A DNA stretch of 64,000 bases, taken from CAZIKF01 sp964539825. GTDB lineage: Bacteria; Muiribacteriota; UBA6191. The DNA lies in NCBI GenBank assembly GCA_964539825.1, contig CAZIKF010000022.1, forward strand, positions 20,782 to 84,781. The letters are read 5' to 3'. Positions 16,682 through 25,792 of the stretch are shown in pieces. Within the stretch, counting starts at the first letter, position 1, and every line of letters starts with the position of its first letter. The translations under genes and the position numbers were made by a program. The notes beneath the pieces were generated by a model. It saw only the letters and a list, made by a program, of their open reading frames with translations. It was not told the origin of the DNA and made no database searches.

Positions 16682-17828
16682 AGCTTCAATTCCGCTAGCC
16701 AGGCCTTTTGCATTTGAGCAGGAGATTGCCGCGGTCGAAGAAGTTCTCAAGTCTGGCTGGTGGAGTACAGGCCCGGCCGTAGGACAGTTTGAGAAGGAAG
16801 TCTGTGAATATCTTGGCGGAGGTCTGGAAGCAGTAGGACTGAGTTCATGTACAGCAGGTTTATTCTTGTCTTTAAAGGCCTTGGGAATCGGAGCAGGGGA
16901 TGAAGTTTTGGTCCCGACCCTCACTTTTGCAGCTACCTCCCATGTAGTAGAGTGGTGCTCAGCAACTCCTATTTTGTGCGACATCGATCCGCAAACCTTA
17001 AATCTCAGTGTCTCCTCTATGAAGGAGAGAGTTAGTAAGAATACTCGCGCGATCATACCGGTTCATATAGCCGGGTATCCCTGTGAGATGGATACCATTA
17101 TGGAATTTGCCCGTACTCATAACTTAGCGGTAATTGAGGATGCTGCTCATGGGATCGGAACGAGTTACAAGAATACCAAGATCGGCCACCACGGAGATTG
17201 TGTAGTTTTCAGCTTTTATGCCACCAAAAACCTTGCTTGCGGGGAAGGCGGAATGGTGGTCAGTAAGGACAAGTCTCTACTGGAAAAGATTCGATCCCTG
17301 GCCTATTTTGGAATCGATAAGAAGGCGTATGAGCAATATGAAGGCAGGGGGTCCTGGTACTATCAAATCAGAGACTTGGGCTATAAATTCAACCTGGACC
17401 AGATTCATGCGGCACTGGGTAGAGTACAGTTGAGAGGACTTGAGCAAAAGAACAGCAGGCGAAGGTACATAGCTGATCGCTATGACACGGGAATTAATAC
17501 CGCTATCAAAAGACCTGTTTACGATAAAATGCATACACATTCCCGTCATCTTTATCCCATTCTCTTACCCAATGGAATGGATCGAGATCACTTCATATCA
17601 TGCCTGAAGAATCGGGGAATTGGGACTAGCGTCCATTTTATCCCTCTCCATAGACATTCGTATTTTGCGGATCGTTGGGACGCATGCAATTTCCCTTCCG
17701 CTGAATCAATCGCCGACGGCCTGGTTTCGCTACCCATGTTTCCGGAATTGGATGATACGGAGGTAAGTCGAGTCATTGAAGGAGTAAATATGGTTTGGGA
17801 GGAGGGTCACCATGGGTATGCTTACTGA
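16632..17828 (+). CDS. DegT/DnrJ/EryC1/StrS-family sugar aminotransferase
   Basis: 398 residues. PLP-dependent transamination of a keto sugar. The PLP Schiff-base lysine is Lys199 in FSFYATKNLACGEGG, and the IEDAAHG motif (168-174) binds the cofactor; LSSCTAGLFLSLKALG is the phosphate-binding region. The conserved fold starts at about residue 20 (IPLARPF), so the first 15-18 residues, which overlap the radical SAM gene, may be untranslated. The stop lies 17 bases inside the next gene. The sugar is not known. Confidence 0.9.
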   Translation: MCPPVKRKALVRQSKSEASIPLARPFAFEQEIAAVEEVLKSGWWSTGPAVGQFEKEVCEYLGGGLEAVGLSSCTAGLFLSLKALGIGAGDEVLVPTLTFAATSHVVEWCSATPILCDIDPQTLNLSVSSMKERVSKNTRAIIPVHIAGYPCEMDTIMEFARTHNLAVIEDAAHGIGTSYKNTKIGHHGDCVVFSFYATKNLACGEGGMVVSKDKSLLEKIRSLAYFGIDKKAYEQYEGRGSWYYQIRDLGYKFNLDQIHAALGRVQLRGLEQKNSRRRYIADRYDTGINTAIKRPVYDKMHTHSRHLYPILLPNGMDRDHFISCLKNRGIGTSVHFIPLHRHSYFADRWDACNFPSAESIADGLVSLPMFPELDDTEVSRVIEGVNMVWEEGHHGYAY

Positions 17829-19125
17829 GCTACTCAAGGACAAGGTTGTCGGAGTTTGGGGGATGGGCTATCTGGCGTACACCTATATGCTCCACCTTCA
17901 ATCCAATAATTTTCAAATCCGGCTCACCGATCTTTCCGAAGAAAATATCAAGCTTTACCGGAAGGGAAAGTATCCCATACCTGAACAACGTCATCTCTGG
18001 TCAGAGACTGGGCACTTGCCTCCTCTCGATTTTTCCCAAATCGAGGTTATCCAGGATCCTGAGCAAATGTTTACAGACCTGGTTCACGTTCACATTATTT
18101 GCCTTCCATCCCGCTATCTCGATGGGGGCTACAATGCCAATCTATCCAGGATAGCTGGGATCTTTGCTCAAAACTCAAGTGCAGATCATCAACCCCTTGT
18201 GATTTTCCAGTCTGTATCGGGTCCGGGTTCAGTTGAGCGGGACTTTGAACAAAAGTTAGGAAATACTGCCTCCCGATATTGGATAGCCACTGCGTTTAGG
18301 AGTGACTGGAACCTGGAGGAGTTTGTTTCCTCCAAGGGGCCACAGATTGTTGCCGCTACTACTCAGGACGCTCTCATCTGCATTCAGGATTATTACGCCA
18401 TGCTAGGGATGAAAACTAAAACAGTAGGAACTCTAAAGGAAGCGGAGTTTTTGGAAAACGCATGCAATGCTCTTGAATTTTTAGTCAGTGCATATCTCAA
18501 TGAACTATCTCAAGCATATCCAGGGATCAATGTGACCAGGCTGGCACCGTTAATTATTGAGGGGTCCAGGCTTGATCATTGTGCTCCAGGGTTGGGTACG
18601 GGAGGCTTTCGAATGCCTATAGCCATTGATCATCTCATTCGAGAAAGCCCATATAGCGATCATCTTTCGTTCTTGAACGAGGGTAGTGACGTAAACCTTT
18701 CCTCGATGATGCTTTATGTAGACTATGTAAGACGGAAGGGGTATGAACGCGTTCTCCTCCTGGGAGTACGTTCCACCCAGGAGCTCATTTTGTCTCCTGC
18801 TCTAGTCATTGCCGAGAGCTTGCTCAAACTTGGTGTCGGGGTTGGTGTACACGCTCCCCATTATTCTCCCGCAAAGCTTTCGACTATAGTATCCGGATCT
18901 TCCTATTTCACTTTTCCAGAGGGCGATTTTGGACGGTACGACGCGATATTTCTGGTGTCTGATTATCCGGAATATCGCATGATCTCTCAGGACTTTGTGG
19001 AAGGCAATATTGCTGGGAAGGTAGATTTGATTATCGATAATTGTGGGTCATGGTCCAGGCTTTCATTTGGAGAAAATACTCGTTATCACCGTGTGGGTGA
19101 TGGGTCATTAGACCTGATGGGGTAA
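17812..19125 (+). CDS. UDP-glucose/GDP-mannose dehydrogenase homologue lacking the catalytic cysteine
   Basis: 437 residues with the three-domain layout of nucleotide-sugar 6-dehydrogenases: an NAD-binding N-terminus (VGVWGMGY, 13-20), a helical middle domain (AEFLENACNALEFLVSAYLNEL) and a C-terminal UDP-binding Rossmann domain (ERVLLLGV...). In active enzymes the middle domain ends in G-G-x-C-x-P-x-D. Here the matching stretch is GGFRMPIA, so Arg267 replaces the catalytic Cys and Ala replaces the Asp. It therefore probably does not oxidise C6 to a uronic acid by the normal mechanism; another redox reaction or a binding role is possible. It overlaps the aminotransferase gene by 17 bases and precedes an AsnB-type gene. 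Confidence 0.82.
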   Translation: MGMLTELLKDKVVGVWGMGYLAYTYMLHLQSNNFQIRLTDLSEENIKLYRKGKYPIPEQRHLWSETGHLPPLDFSQIEVIQDPEQMFTDLVHVHIICLPSRYLDGGYNANLSRIAGIFAQNSSADHQPLVIFQSVSGPGSVERDFEQKLGNTASRYWIATAFRSDWNLEEFVSSKGPQIVAATTQDALICIQDYYAMLGMKTKTVGTLKEAEFLENACNALEFLVSAYLNELSQAYPGINVTRLAPLIIEGSRLDHCAPGLGTGGFRMPIAIDHLIRESPYSDHLSFLNEGSDVNLSSMMLYVDYVRRKGYERVLLLGVRSTQELILSPALVIAESLLKLGVGVGVHAPHYSPAKLSTIVSGSSYFTFPEGDFGRYDAIFLVSDYPEYRMISQDFVEGNIAGKVDLIIDNCGSWSRLSFGENTRYHRVGDGSLDLMG

Positions 19126-19132
19126 ATTCAAA

Positions 19133-20854
19133 ATGTGCGGAATCGTTGGTTTTGTAGATCTCACAAGAAACCCCCGACATGGAGGGCGAGCTTATGTAGC
19201 TCGAATGCTGGAGAGAATTGCCTACCGGGGACCGGACCAGAGAAGTATTGGAGAATATGGGTCCATTGTTCTGGGAATGAACCGATTGAGCATCGTGGAC
19301 CACGAGGAACATTCAATTCCATACGAGGACCCAATGGGGCACGGAGCCCTGGTCTATAACGGTGAAATTTACAATCATCAGGAAATACGGTCTGGACTGG
19401 GAGAGGGGATTGAATTCCAAACAGACTCCGATGCGGAGACAGTACTCTATGATTTCCTTAAGCGAGGTTTCAAAGGACTTCAAGAGTATAACGGCATGTA
19501 TACTATGGCGTTTTTGAATCGGCGCAGAAAAGAGTTGACACTAGTCCGAGATAAGGCTGGAGAAAAGCCCCTTTACTACGTAAAAACACCTCAATTTTTT
19601 GCATTTGCCAGCGAGATGAAGTGTCTTTTGGATCTCATTCATCCTGAACCGAATATCACTCTTGCTTATCGCGCCTTTGAGTTCGGAGTTGGCCGTGAAA
19701 CCCTCTTTAAAGGGATTCAACAATTATTGCCAGGGGAAATGTTGACCCTGAACCTCGAAGGCGAATGTCGCTTAAAGGATTATTGGAAGCTTTGGGATCG
19801 TGATTTGGAGATCCCGGACGATGAAAAGAGGATTGAAGAAGATTTAACAGCCTTGATCGAGGATGCCATTCTTCTCAGAACTCGAAATTCGGTCCATCAA
19901 TTTGCGATATTCACGGGTGGGGGCGTAGATTCAGCTTTGATGGCCTGTATCTCCAAGCCTGATCGACTCTACTATTGTCACTATGATTTGGGCGCTGCTT
20001 TTGATGAGCTGGATTATGCGCGCCTGGTAGCGAAAAAAATCGATCGCGAACTCGTAGTGGTAGAGCCTAAAAAGGAAGATTTTGAAAGAACCAGAGATAG
20101 AATCGCCTATCACTTGGACACCCCGTGTACATGGACTAGCTTTAGTCTTTGGATGCTTTTGGAAAGCTTGGACAAGGATATTCGGGTAATTATGACTGGT
20201 GAGGGTGCGGATGAAGCGTTTGCTGGTTATCATCGCTACCATCTCCTGCATCACGATGAACAGATCCATAGCCTGGACGCGATGAAAGAATACCAGTATC
20301 TGATTCAAAAGTATTATGGTAGTCCAGAGGAGCGCTACGTACGTCTAATCAATCGTTGTGATAATGTTTACGACCAGGAGGTCATGCAGTATTTGCATGA
20401 GGTCGTACGAGGCTATTTTGAAAATGCTGGTGGAGATGTAGTGCATGGTATGGGGATGAATGACTTCTACTCCACCATGCAAGTTCTTCTACAAATGTCG
20501 GATCGCCTGAGTATGGCATTTTCTATTGAAAACCGTTCCCCATTTCTGGATCATAGACTGCTTGAATATGCGTTTAGGATGCCATCTTCCTATAAAATAA
20601 GGGAAGGTAGAACCAAGTGGATTTTGAAGAAAATATCACGCAAAATTATTCCCCATGAAATTGCGGACCGAATTGATAAACGTGGTTTTAGTGCTCCCTT
20701 AAATGTGTGGTTTGGATGGGAAAAGCTGGGAAAATATAATCGGGCTACCTATAGAAACCTGTGTTTTCAAGACTGGTGTACCAATTTTGGAATGACCACT
20801 GGAGGTGCTGATGTCTTACCCTATATGCAGCCTGGGTTGGAGGCGCTGGGTTGA
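19133..20854 (+). CDS. AsnB-type glutamine amidotransferase/ligase
   Basis: 573 residues. The N-terminal Ntn glutaminase domain starts MCGIVGFV, with Cys2 as nucleophile after Met removal, and contains RGPDQR, YNGEIYN and SDAE. The C-terminal synthetase domain has the ATP PP-loop as TGGGVDS (261-267); the canonical first Ser is Gly here. MTGEGADEAFAGY and SIENRSPFLDHRLLE are typical. In polysaccharide loci such enzymes (for example WbpS) amidate sugar carboxylates rather than aspartate. It lies 7 bases after the dehydrogenase-like gene and overlaps the next gene by 4. Confidence 0.88.
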   Translation: MCGIVGFVDLTRNPRHGGRAYVARMLERIAYRGPDQRSIGEYGSIVLGMNRLSIVDHEEHSIPYEDPMGHGALVYNGEIYNHQEIRSGLGEGIEFQTDSDAETVLYDFLKRGFKGLQEYNGMYTMAFLNRRRKELTLVRDKAGEKPLYYVKTPQFFAFASEMKCLLDLIHPEPNITLAYRAFEFGVGRETLFKGIQQLLPGEMLTLNLEGECRLKDYWKLWDRDLEIPDDEKRIEEDLTALIEDAILLRTRNSVHQFAIFTGGGVDSALMACISKPDRLYYCHYDLGAAFDELDYARLVAKKIDRELVVVEPKKEDFERTRDRIAYHLDTPCTWTSFSLWMLLESLDKDIRVIMTGEGADEAFAGYHRYHLLHHDEQIHSLDAMKEYQYLIQKYYGSPEERYVRLINRCDNVYDQEVMQYLHEVVRGYFENAGGDVVHGMGMNDFYSTMQVLLQMSDRLSMAFSIENRSPFLDHRLLEYAFRMPSSYKIREGRTKWILKKISRKIIPHEIADRIDKRGFSAPLNVWFGWEKLGKYNRATYRNLCFQDWCTNFGMTTGGADVLPYMQPGLEALG

Positions 20855-21597
20855 GCCGTGAAAACCAGGAGAGAGAAACCTGGGACCATGCTTTTGAAGA
20901 AGCAAGTCGTCGCAAGGCGTTTAACCTGGCTCCCGCGGAACCGCTGGTTCGAAGTGTATCCTATTATCTAAGATCGCGGTTTACGGATGGTGAGTATCAT
21001 CATCTGAACTTTCTGGAAATGGGATGTGGAGCTGGTCCCAATTTAAGATGGTTAGCCGGACAAGGAATCCGTGTTCACGGCGTAGACATTTCTCCGGTTG
21101 CTCTCAAGCTCTGTCGTTCGGTTCTAGAAGATGGGATGGGGAGTGAGTGTGTGGGAGAACTCATCAGCGGCAGTGTCTGTGATGTCCCCCTTGAGAATGA
21201 GAGTATGGACGGCATCATTGAATCTAATGTGTTTCAGCATCTAGATGCCGCAGAACGTCAGAAGGCATTTCATGAAGTTTGTAGAATCTTGAAGCCCGGC
21301 GGAATCTTTGTTGGATATATGCTCAGTTCTCAGCATCAGGTTTTCCAAGATCGCAAGAAGGATGAGCTTGAAGAAGATCCTGGTACACTGATCCTTAATG
21401 ACGGCGGCAGTGCTTTTCAAATGAATAACCTGGGACTGTCCCATTTTTTTAACAAGGAAGAATTTACCCAGTACCTCAAAGGATTCCATATTGTGGATCC
21501 CTGTGAAGTGATCTACGACCTACCGCTGGAGGAGTCAAAGAGAAGGGGATTTAACTCCTTTCGCCAGACTATGTGGAATCTTTACGCAATAAAATAG
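20851..21597 (+). CDS. SAM-dependent methyltransferase
   Basis: 248 residues, TTG start overlapping the previous TGA. Motif I is LEMGCGAG (55-62), followed by VHGVDISPVALK, IIESNVFQHL and ILKPGGIFVGY. Last gene of the 15058-21597 plus-strand operon; its stop is 8 bases from the stop of the convergent PIG-L gene. The substrate is unknown, presumably a sugar intermediate. Confidence 0.82.
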   Translation: MSRENQERETWDHAFEEASRRKAFNLAPAEPLVRSVSYYLRSRFTDGEYHHLNFLEMGCGAGPNLRWLAGQGIRVHGVDISPVALKLCRSVLEDGMGSECVGELISGSVCDVPLENESMDGIIESNVFQHLDAAERQKAFHEVCRILKPGGIFVGYMLSSQHQVFQDRKKDELEEDPGTLILNDGGSAFQMNNLGLSHFFNKEEFTQYLKGFHIVDPCEVIYDLPLEESKRRGFNSFRQTMWNLYAIK

Positions 21598-21605
21598 AGC
21601 TACCC

Positions 21606-22277
21606 TTAGAGGAGTTTGGAACTGAGGGATCTTACGAGAGAAAAGGGCTCAGCGTAGGATACTCCCACTGTTGCGCCGCATGCCTTTGCGTAGGCTTTCA
21701 AACTTTCTGAGCTACGGGGATGGGGAGCAGGCCGAGTCTCGCTGGTATAACAATCCATAGCACGAATCTTAAATTCAATTTCATCTTCAATATCTACGAA
21801 AAAGTTAGGTAGAAAAGGAATGCTCAAGGGAGAGGAACCCCACTCGGTGGCAGAGGGAACGAAAAATGTATAGAGTGATTTAACACACTGGTTAGGCAAT
21901 GGCCTGGTAGCGGTTAAAACGGCTTCGTAGCACACTCGATGATCTCGGTTGAGATCCCCTGGATGATGGGTGAAAACAATTTCAGGTTTCAGTATTCCCA
22001 GGTATTTTTCAATGGTTTGAGTCACTTCAAGGAGGGGGATGGTTTCTAGCTGTTGATTGGGAAGTTTTTCAAATAGTACATCCCTGGTTCCTAGAATGAC
22101 AGCGGCATGGCGAGCCTGTTCCTGTAATGCATCTATCATTTCCTCATCATAGCGAGTATCGCAGCCATTGGTCAGGAAGAGAACTTTAATCTGATGGCTC
22201 TTACTCCATTTCTTGATGATTCCACCGCAGCCTAGAACCTCATCATCGGGGTGGGAGGCGATAATTAATATCTTCAT
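21606..22277 (-). CDS. PIG-L/LmbE-family N-deacetylase
   Basis: 223 residues. ASHPDDEVLGCGG near the N-terminus provides zinc ligands His9 and Asp12 and the catalytic Asp11; THHPGDLNRDHR supplies the third zinc ligand region. The family removes N-acetyl groups from GlcNAc-containing substrates (GlcNAc-PI, mycothiol precursors, bacillithiol). Here it most likely unmasks an amino group on a sugar nucleotide or lipid-linked sugar, which could feed the formyl- or aminoacyl-type modifications. It lies 96 bases downstream of the second AsnB-type gene. Confidence 0.87.
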   Translation of the reverse strand: MKILIIASHPDDEVLGCGGIIKKWSKSHQIKVLFLTNGCDTRYDEEMIDALQEQARHAAVILGTRDVLFEKLPNQQLETIPLLEVTQTIEKYLGILKPEIVFTHHPGDLNRDHRVCYEAVLTATRPLPNQCVKSLYTFFVPSATEWGSSPLSIPFLPNFFVDIEDEIEFKIRAMDCYTSETRPAPHPRSSESLKAYAKACGATVGVSYAEPFSLVRSLSSKLL

Positions 22278-22373
22278 TGAATGTCCACGAGCGGTAGGAT
22301 TCCTGGAATTTTACCACAGTTGAAAGATAACTGAGTTTGTCCAATTCTATTCAAAGGTAGACTTGAATTGAAG

Positions 22374-24278
22374 CTAATCTAGACTCCAGTTGGGAAAGAA
22401 GCGTTGAAACCAGAGTTCGAGATTGAGCAATTGCCACAAAACCATCTGGTGATTAGCGCCTTCGCTGAGGTGTTCTTCAAATATTTTAAGCACTAGCTCG
22501 GAATCTAGTAAATTGCGGCAACGCAGGCTTTCAGAGCTCAGAAGGTACTTCAAATTTTCTCTACTTTCCTGCCTGAACCAGGCATGAGATGGCGCATTGA
22601 ATCCTACCTTTTCCTTTCTAAGTCGTACGTCTTCAGGAAGGATTCCCCGCATAGAATTTCTCAAGATCCATTTCCCCATCCCTTCCCTGATTTTCATGTT
22701 TGAGGGTAATCGGAAGCAAAATTCTACGAGGCGATGATCCAGGAAGGGAGTTCGGCTCTCAATGGAGTGTGCCATAGTGCATCGATCTTCTGTTTTTAAG
22801 ATTGCTGGGGTAGATTCATAGAAGAGCTCCAGGAAGAGTCTCCTGGTGAGGGAGTCTGAAAAAGGCGAATCCAGGCGGATAGCTGTTTTGAACTGATGAC
22901 TCAATCCCCTATGAAATAGATAGCCGTAGTCGGGAAACTTCTCCGTCTCTTTCTTCTTACCGGCCAAGAACTCGCGCCAGTATTCCTCGTGCTTTGGAAT
23001 CTCACCAGGATCCCGCTTGTGATTTCTTTGCCAGTGAAGAATCTCCTGTTTACGCAAATCATCCATGCCTGCCGCGGCAAGGTCGTAGAAATAATACTGA
23101 TAGTGATCCCAATATCCGCCGAGGAGTTCATCTCCCCCGTGTCCATTGAGCAGTACAGGAACACTCCTACCAGGAATACTTCTAGAGAGTAAAAAGGCTG
23201 CATACCATGTGACTGTACAGATTGGCTCGTCAAAGAATCCGATCATCTCTTCCACTGTTTGGCACAACTCGGTAGGATTGGGTCTCACATAGGTTGTAGG
23301 GGTTCGTGTGTGAGTAGCCACAGACTCAATATATTTACTCTCATTAAACGCCCCTCTTTCTTCTTCCATGATTCCAGAAAAAGATTGAACAGGGATACCG
23401 AGTACCACCCTGGCAACGGCGGTGACAGATGTGGAATCCATACCCCCGCTTAGCAGAGTTCCCACGGGAACATCACTGCGAAGTCGAAGACGGATGGAAT
23501 CGGTGAATAAATCTAGAAACTCCGAGCTCAACTGCTCTGGATCTCCGTCTTGAAGGCGATCTATGGGTAGTGACCAATACTTCTGAACATTGCAATCCCA
23601 GTCTGACTCTAGAGATAGGAATGAACCTGCCGGTACCTGGTGGATACTTTCGAAAAAGCTATCTGGCTTCATATCACCATAGCGATAGCTTGTAGAGATG
23701 TAGCGATAAATTCGTTCGAGATTTGGTCTTGTGGATACCTCTGGATGAGCCAGAATTGACTTAATTTCGGAACCAAAAACAAAAATTCCATTATCCTGGT
23801 AATAATAGAGCGGCTTTTCGCCCAGGCGATCCCTCGAAAGGATGAGTTGATTTCGATCAAAATCCATGATGCAAAGAGCCCACATCCCGTTGAAGCGGGC
23901 AAAACAATCAGTTCCCCACCTCTCAAAGGAAGCAAGTACTACTTCAGTATCGCCAGTACTTCGAAATCGGTGCCCGAGAGATTCAAGTTCGCTGCGAAGT
24001 TCACGGTAGTTGTAGATTTCTCCGTTATAGACCAGGACCATATTCTGATTTCGGCTGGAAAAGGGCTGATTGGATTCCTCACTGAGATCGAGGATTTTTA
24101 GTCTCCGATGGCCAAGGTGAACCGAAGAGCGTGGAAACTCTTGATTTTTCCAAGGGTAGGAATTTGCTCCCTGGTGATCCGGCCCCCTATGGACAAGGAG
24201 CCCGACCATATTTTTCAATACAGTTGACGAGGCATAGGAAGGGGTCTCTTTGAGTAGGAATCCAGTAAGGCCGCACAT
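22374..24278 (-). CDS. AsnB-type glutamine-dependent amidotransferase
   Basis: 634 residues. The glutaminase domain starts MCGLTGFLL (Cys2) and contains RGPDHQG, YNGEIYNYREL and GDTE. The synthetase domain has an intact PP-loop SGGMDS (277-282), and LLNGHGGDELLGGY and SIESRTPFLDHRLVE follow. It is more canonical than the homologue at 19133 and closer to asparagine synthetase or to WbpS-like sugar amidotransferases. It is transcribed away from the metallopeptidase-like gene at 24407, from a leader that contains a 7-bp hairpin. Confidence 0.88.
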   Translation of the reverse strand: MCGLTGFLLKETPSYASSTVLKNMVGLLVHRGPDHQGANSYPWKNQEFPRSSVHLGHRRLKILDLSEESNQPFSSRNQNMVLVYNGEIYNYRELRSELESLGHRFRSTGDTEVVLASFERWGTDCFARFNGMWALCIMDFDRNQLILSRDRLGEKPLYYYQDNGIFVFGSEIKSILAHPEVSTRPNLERIYRYISTSYRYGDMKPDSFFESIHQVPAGSFLSLESDWDCNVQKYWSLPIDRLQDGDPEQLSSEFLDLFTDSIRLRLRSDVPVGTLLSGGMDSTSVTAVARVVLGIPVQSFSGIMEEERGAFNESKYIESVATHTRTPTTYVRPNPTELCQTVEEMIGFFDEPICTVTWYAAFLLSRSIPGRSVPVLLNGHGGDELLGGYWDHYQYYFYDLAAAGMDDLRKQEILHWQRNHKRDPGEIPKHEEYWREFLAGKKKETEKFPDYGYLFHRGLSHQFKTAIRLDSPFSDSLTRRLFLELFYESTPAILKTEDRCTMAHSIESRTPFLDHRLVEFCFRLPSNMKIREGMGKWILRNSMRGILPEDVRLRKEKVGFNAPSHAWFRQESRENLKYLLSSESLRCRNLLDSELVLKIFEEHLSEGANHQMVLWQLLNLELWFQRFFPNWSLD

Positions 24279-24299
24279 AGTTTGGGACTGTTTATCCTC

Positions 24300-24320
24300 T
24301 TTTCGGAAAAAACCCGAAAA
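24300..24320 (-). promoter_or_regulatory. Hairpin in the leader of the AsnB-type gene
   Basis: TTTTCGG (24300-24306) pairs perfectly with CCGAAAA (24314-24320) around a 7-base loop. It lies about 20-40 bases upstream of the ATG at 24278 on the minus strand. Role unknown; a leader hairpin or operator is possible. Confidence 0.35.
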
Positions 24321-24406
24321 AAACTAAGTAAATTCGCGTAAAGTGTCGAGAAGGCGCTTCGATAATCAACTCCGAGAGTCGATAATACTAGTATATACTC
24401 AGGGCA

Positions 24407-25792
24407 GTGAGCCTGCCTGTTGAGGCATCACCCCCCGGGATGAAAATCCACATGGTACCGCCAGGAGACATCGAGAGCTATTTTGACCGTCTATGGCCCC
24501 TATGCCGAAGCATTACGGGCGAAGGCGTCCGTCAAACCCTGTCCATCCTAAGTGAAATTATCCCTCTGTCCATTGAAGAAGTTCCTTCTGGTACGATGGC
24601 CTTTGATTGGGAAATTCCAAAGGAGTGGATCATACGGGGTGCTTACCTTGAGCATGAAAGCGGAAGAAAAATTCTTGATTTTCAAGAGAACAACTTACAT
24701 GTTCTCGGCTACAGTCAGCCCGTTGATTTAATCCTTGATCTAGAGCAACTGAAACCACATTTGTATTCCCTCCCGGATTTGCCGGAGGCAATTCCCTATA
24801 TCACTTCTTATTACGAACCTCGTTGGGGTTTTTGTTTACCCCACAGAGTTTTGGAAAATTTGGAGCCCGGTAAATATCGAGCGTGCATTGATAGTTCCTT
24901 TGTAGAGGGAAGTATGACTCTTGGACATTGTCTTCTGCCTGGTGACTCTGAAGAGGAAATACTCATCAGTACTTATACCTGCCACCCCTCTATGGCTAAC
25001 AATGAGCTATCAGGACCATTGTTAAGCAGCTTTCTCTACCAAAGTTTAGCCGCACGAAAGAACCGTGCTTACACTTATAGATTCATCTTTGCACCGGAGA
25101 CAGTAGGAACTATCGCTTACCTCAATCTTCACGGAGAGGAAATGGCCCGTAAAGTGTGCGGTGGGCTGGTAGTGACCTGTATGGGAAATGCAAACCCATA
25201 TTTTTACTATGTTTGTTCCAAACAAGGGGACTCACTCATAGATCGGGCGGTTGAACATGCCATTTCCTACTCAGGAGTTGGGCTTCGCAGGGCTGAATTT
25301 AATCCCGTACTTTGCTCTGACCTGCGGCAGTTCAGTTCTCCCGGATTCAATCTCCCCATTGGGGCCATTGCCAGAACGCTATTCTCCTATGGAGAGTATT
25401 ACGGGGCACAAGAGGAAGAGCTTTCGAGGGAATACCACACCTCCCTGGATAACAAGGACCAAATGGACTTTAGGGCGATGAGTCAAACGATAGAGATCTT
25501 CTCCTCCATTTGTGAGGCTATGGAAATGAATCAGACTTTCGAGAGGGTAAATCCATATTGTGAGCCCCAGCTTTCCAAAAGAAACCTTTATCCGTCCCTC
25601 TCCGAGCGAAAGTTCAATTCCGAGTGGAAGTGGGTTGAACAAATATGCTGGCTACTCAATTTTTGTGATGGAAACACAGATTTACTCACGATTGCCAGGC
25701 GTTCAAAATTTCCGATTCATCAACTTCATAGCGTTGCTCAGACCCTGGTAGATCATGAATTACTACGGCGAAAGAAAGGCCAGGCGTCATGA
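24407..25792 (+). CDS. DUF4910/aminopeptidase-like metallohydrolase homologue
   Basis: 461 residues. The central region (ISTYTCHPSMANNELSGP... to ...EYHTSLDNKDQMD) matches the M28-like aminopeptidase-related proteins with DUF4910/DUF2172 found in flagellin- and polysaccharide-glycosylation loci. The C-terminal ~80 residues look like a winged helix. The NDN-type metal-ligand triplet of relatives reads NNE here. Function unproven in the family. The start is uncertain: GTG 24407, or ATG at 24440 or 24452; a TATACT at 24394-24399 lies just upstream. The stop overlaps the next gene by 4 bases. Confidence 0.75.
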   Translation: MSLPVEASPPGMKIHMVPPGDIESYFDRLWPLCRSITGEGVRQTLSILSEIIPLSIEEVPSGTMAFDWEIPKEWIIRGAYLEHESGRKILDFQENNLHVLGYSQPVDLILDLEQLKPHLYSLPDLPEAIPYITSYYEPRWGFCLPHRVLENLEPGKYRACIDSSFVEGSMTLGHCLLPGDSEEEILISTYTCHPSMANNELSGPLLSSFLYQSLAARKNRAYTYRFIFAPETVGTIAYLNLHGEEMARKVCGGLVVTCMGNANPYFYYVCSKQGDSLIDRAVEHAISYSGVGLRRAEFNPVLCSDLRQFSSPGFNLPIGAIARTLFSYGEYYGAQEEELSREYHTSLDNKDQMDFRAMSQTIEIFSSICEAMEMNQTFERVNPYCEPQLSKRNLYPSLSERKFNSEWKWVEQICWLLNFCDGNTDLLTIARRSKFPIHQLHSVAQTLVDHELLRRKKGQAS

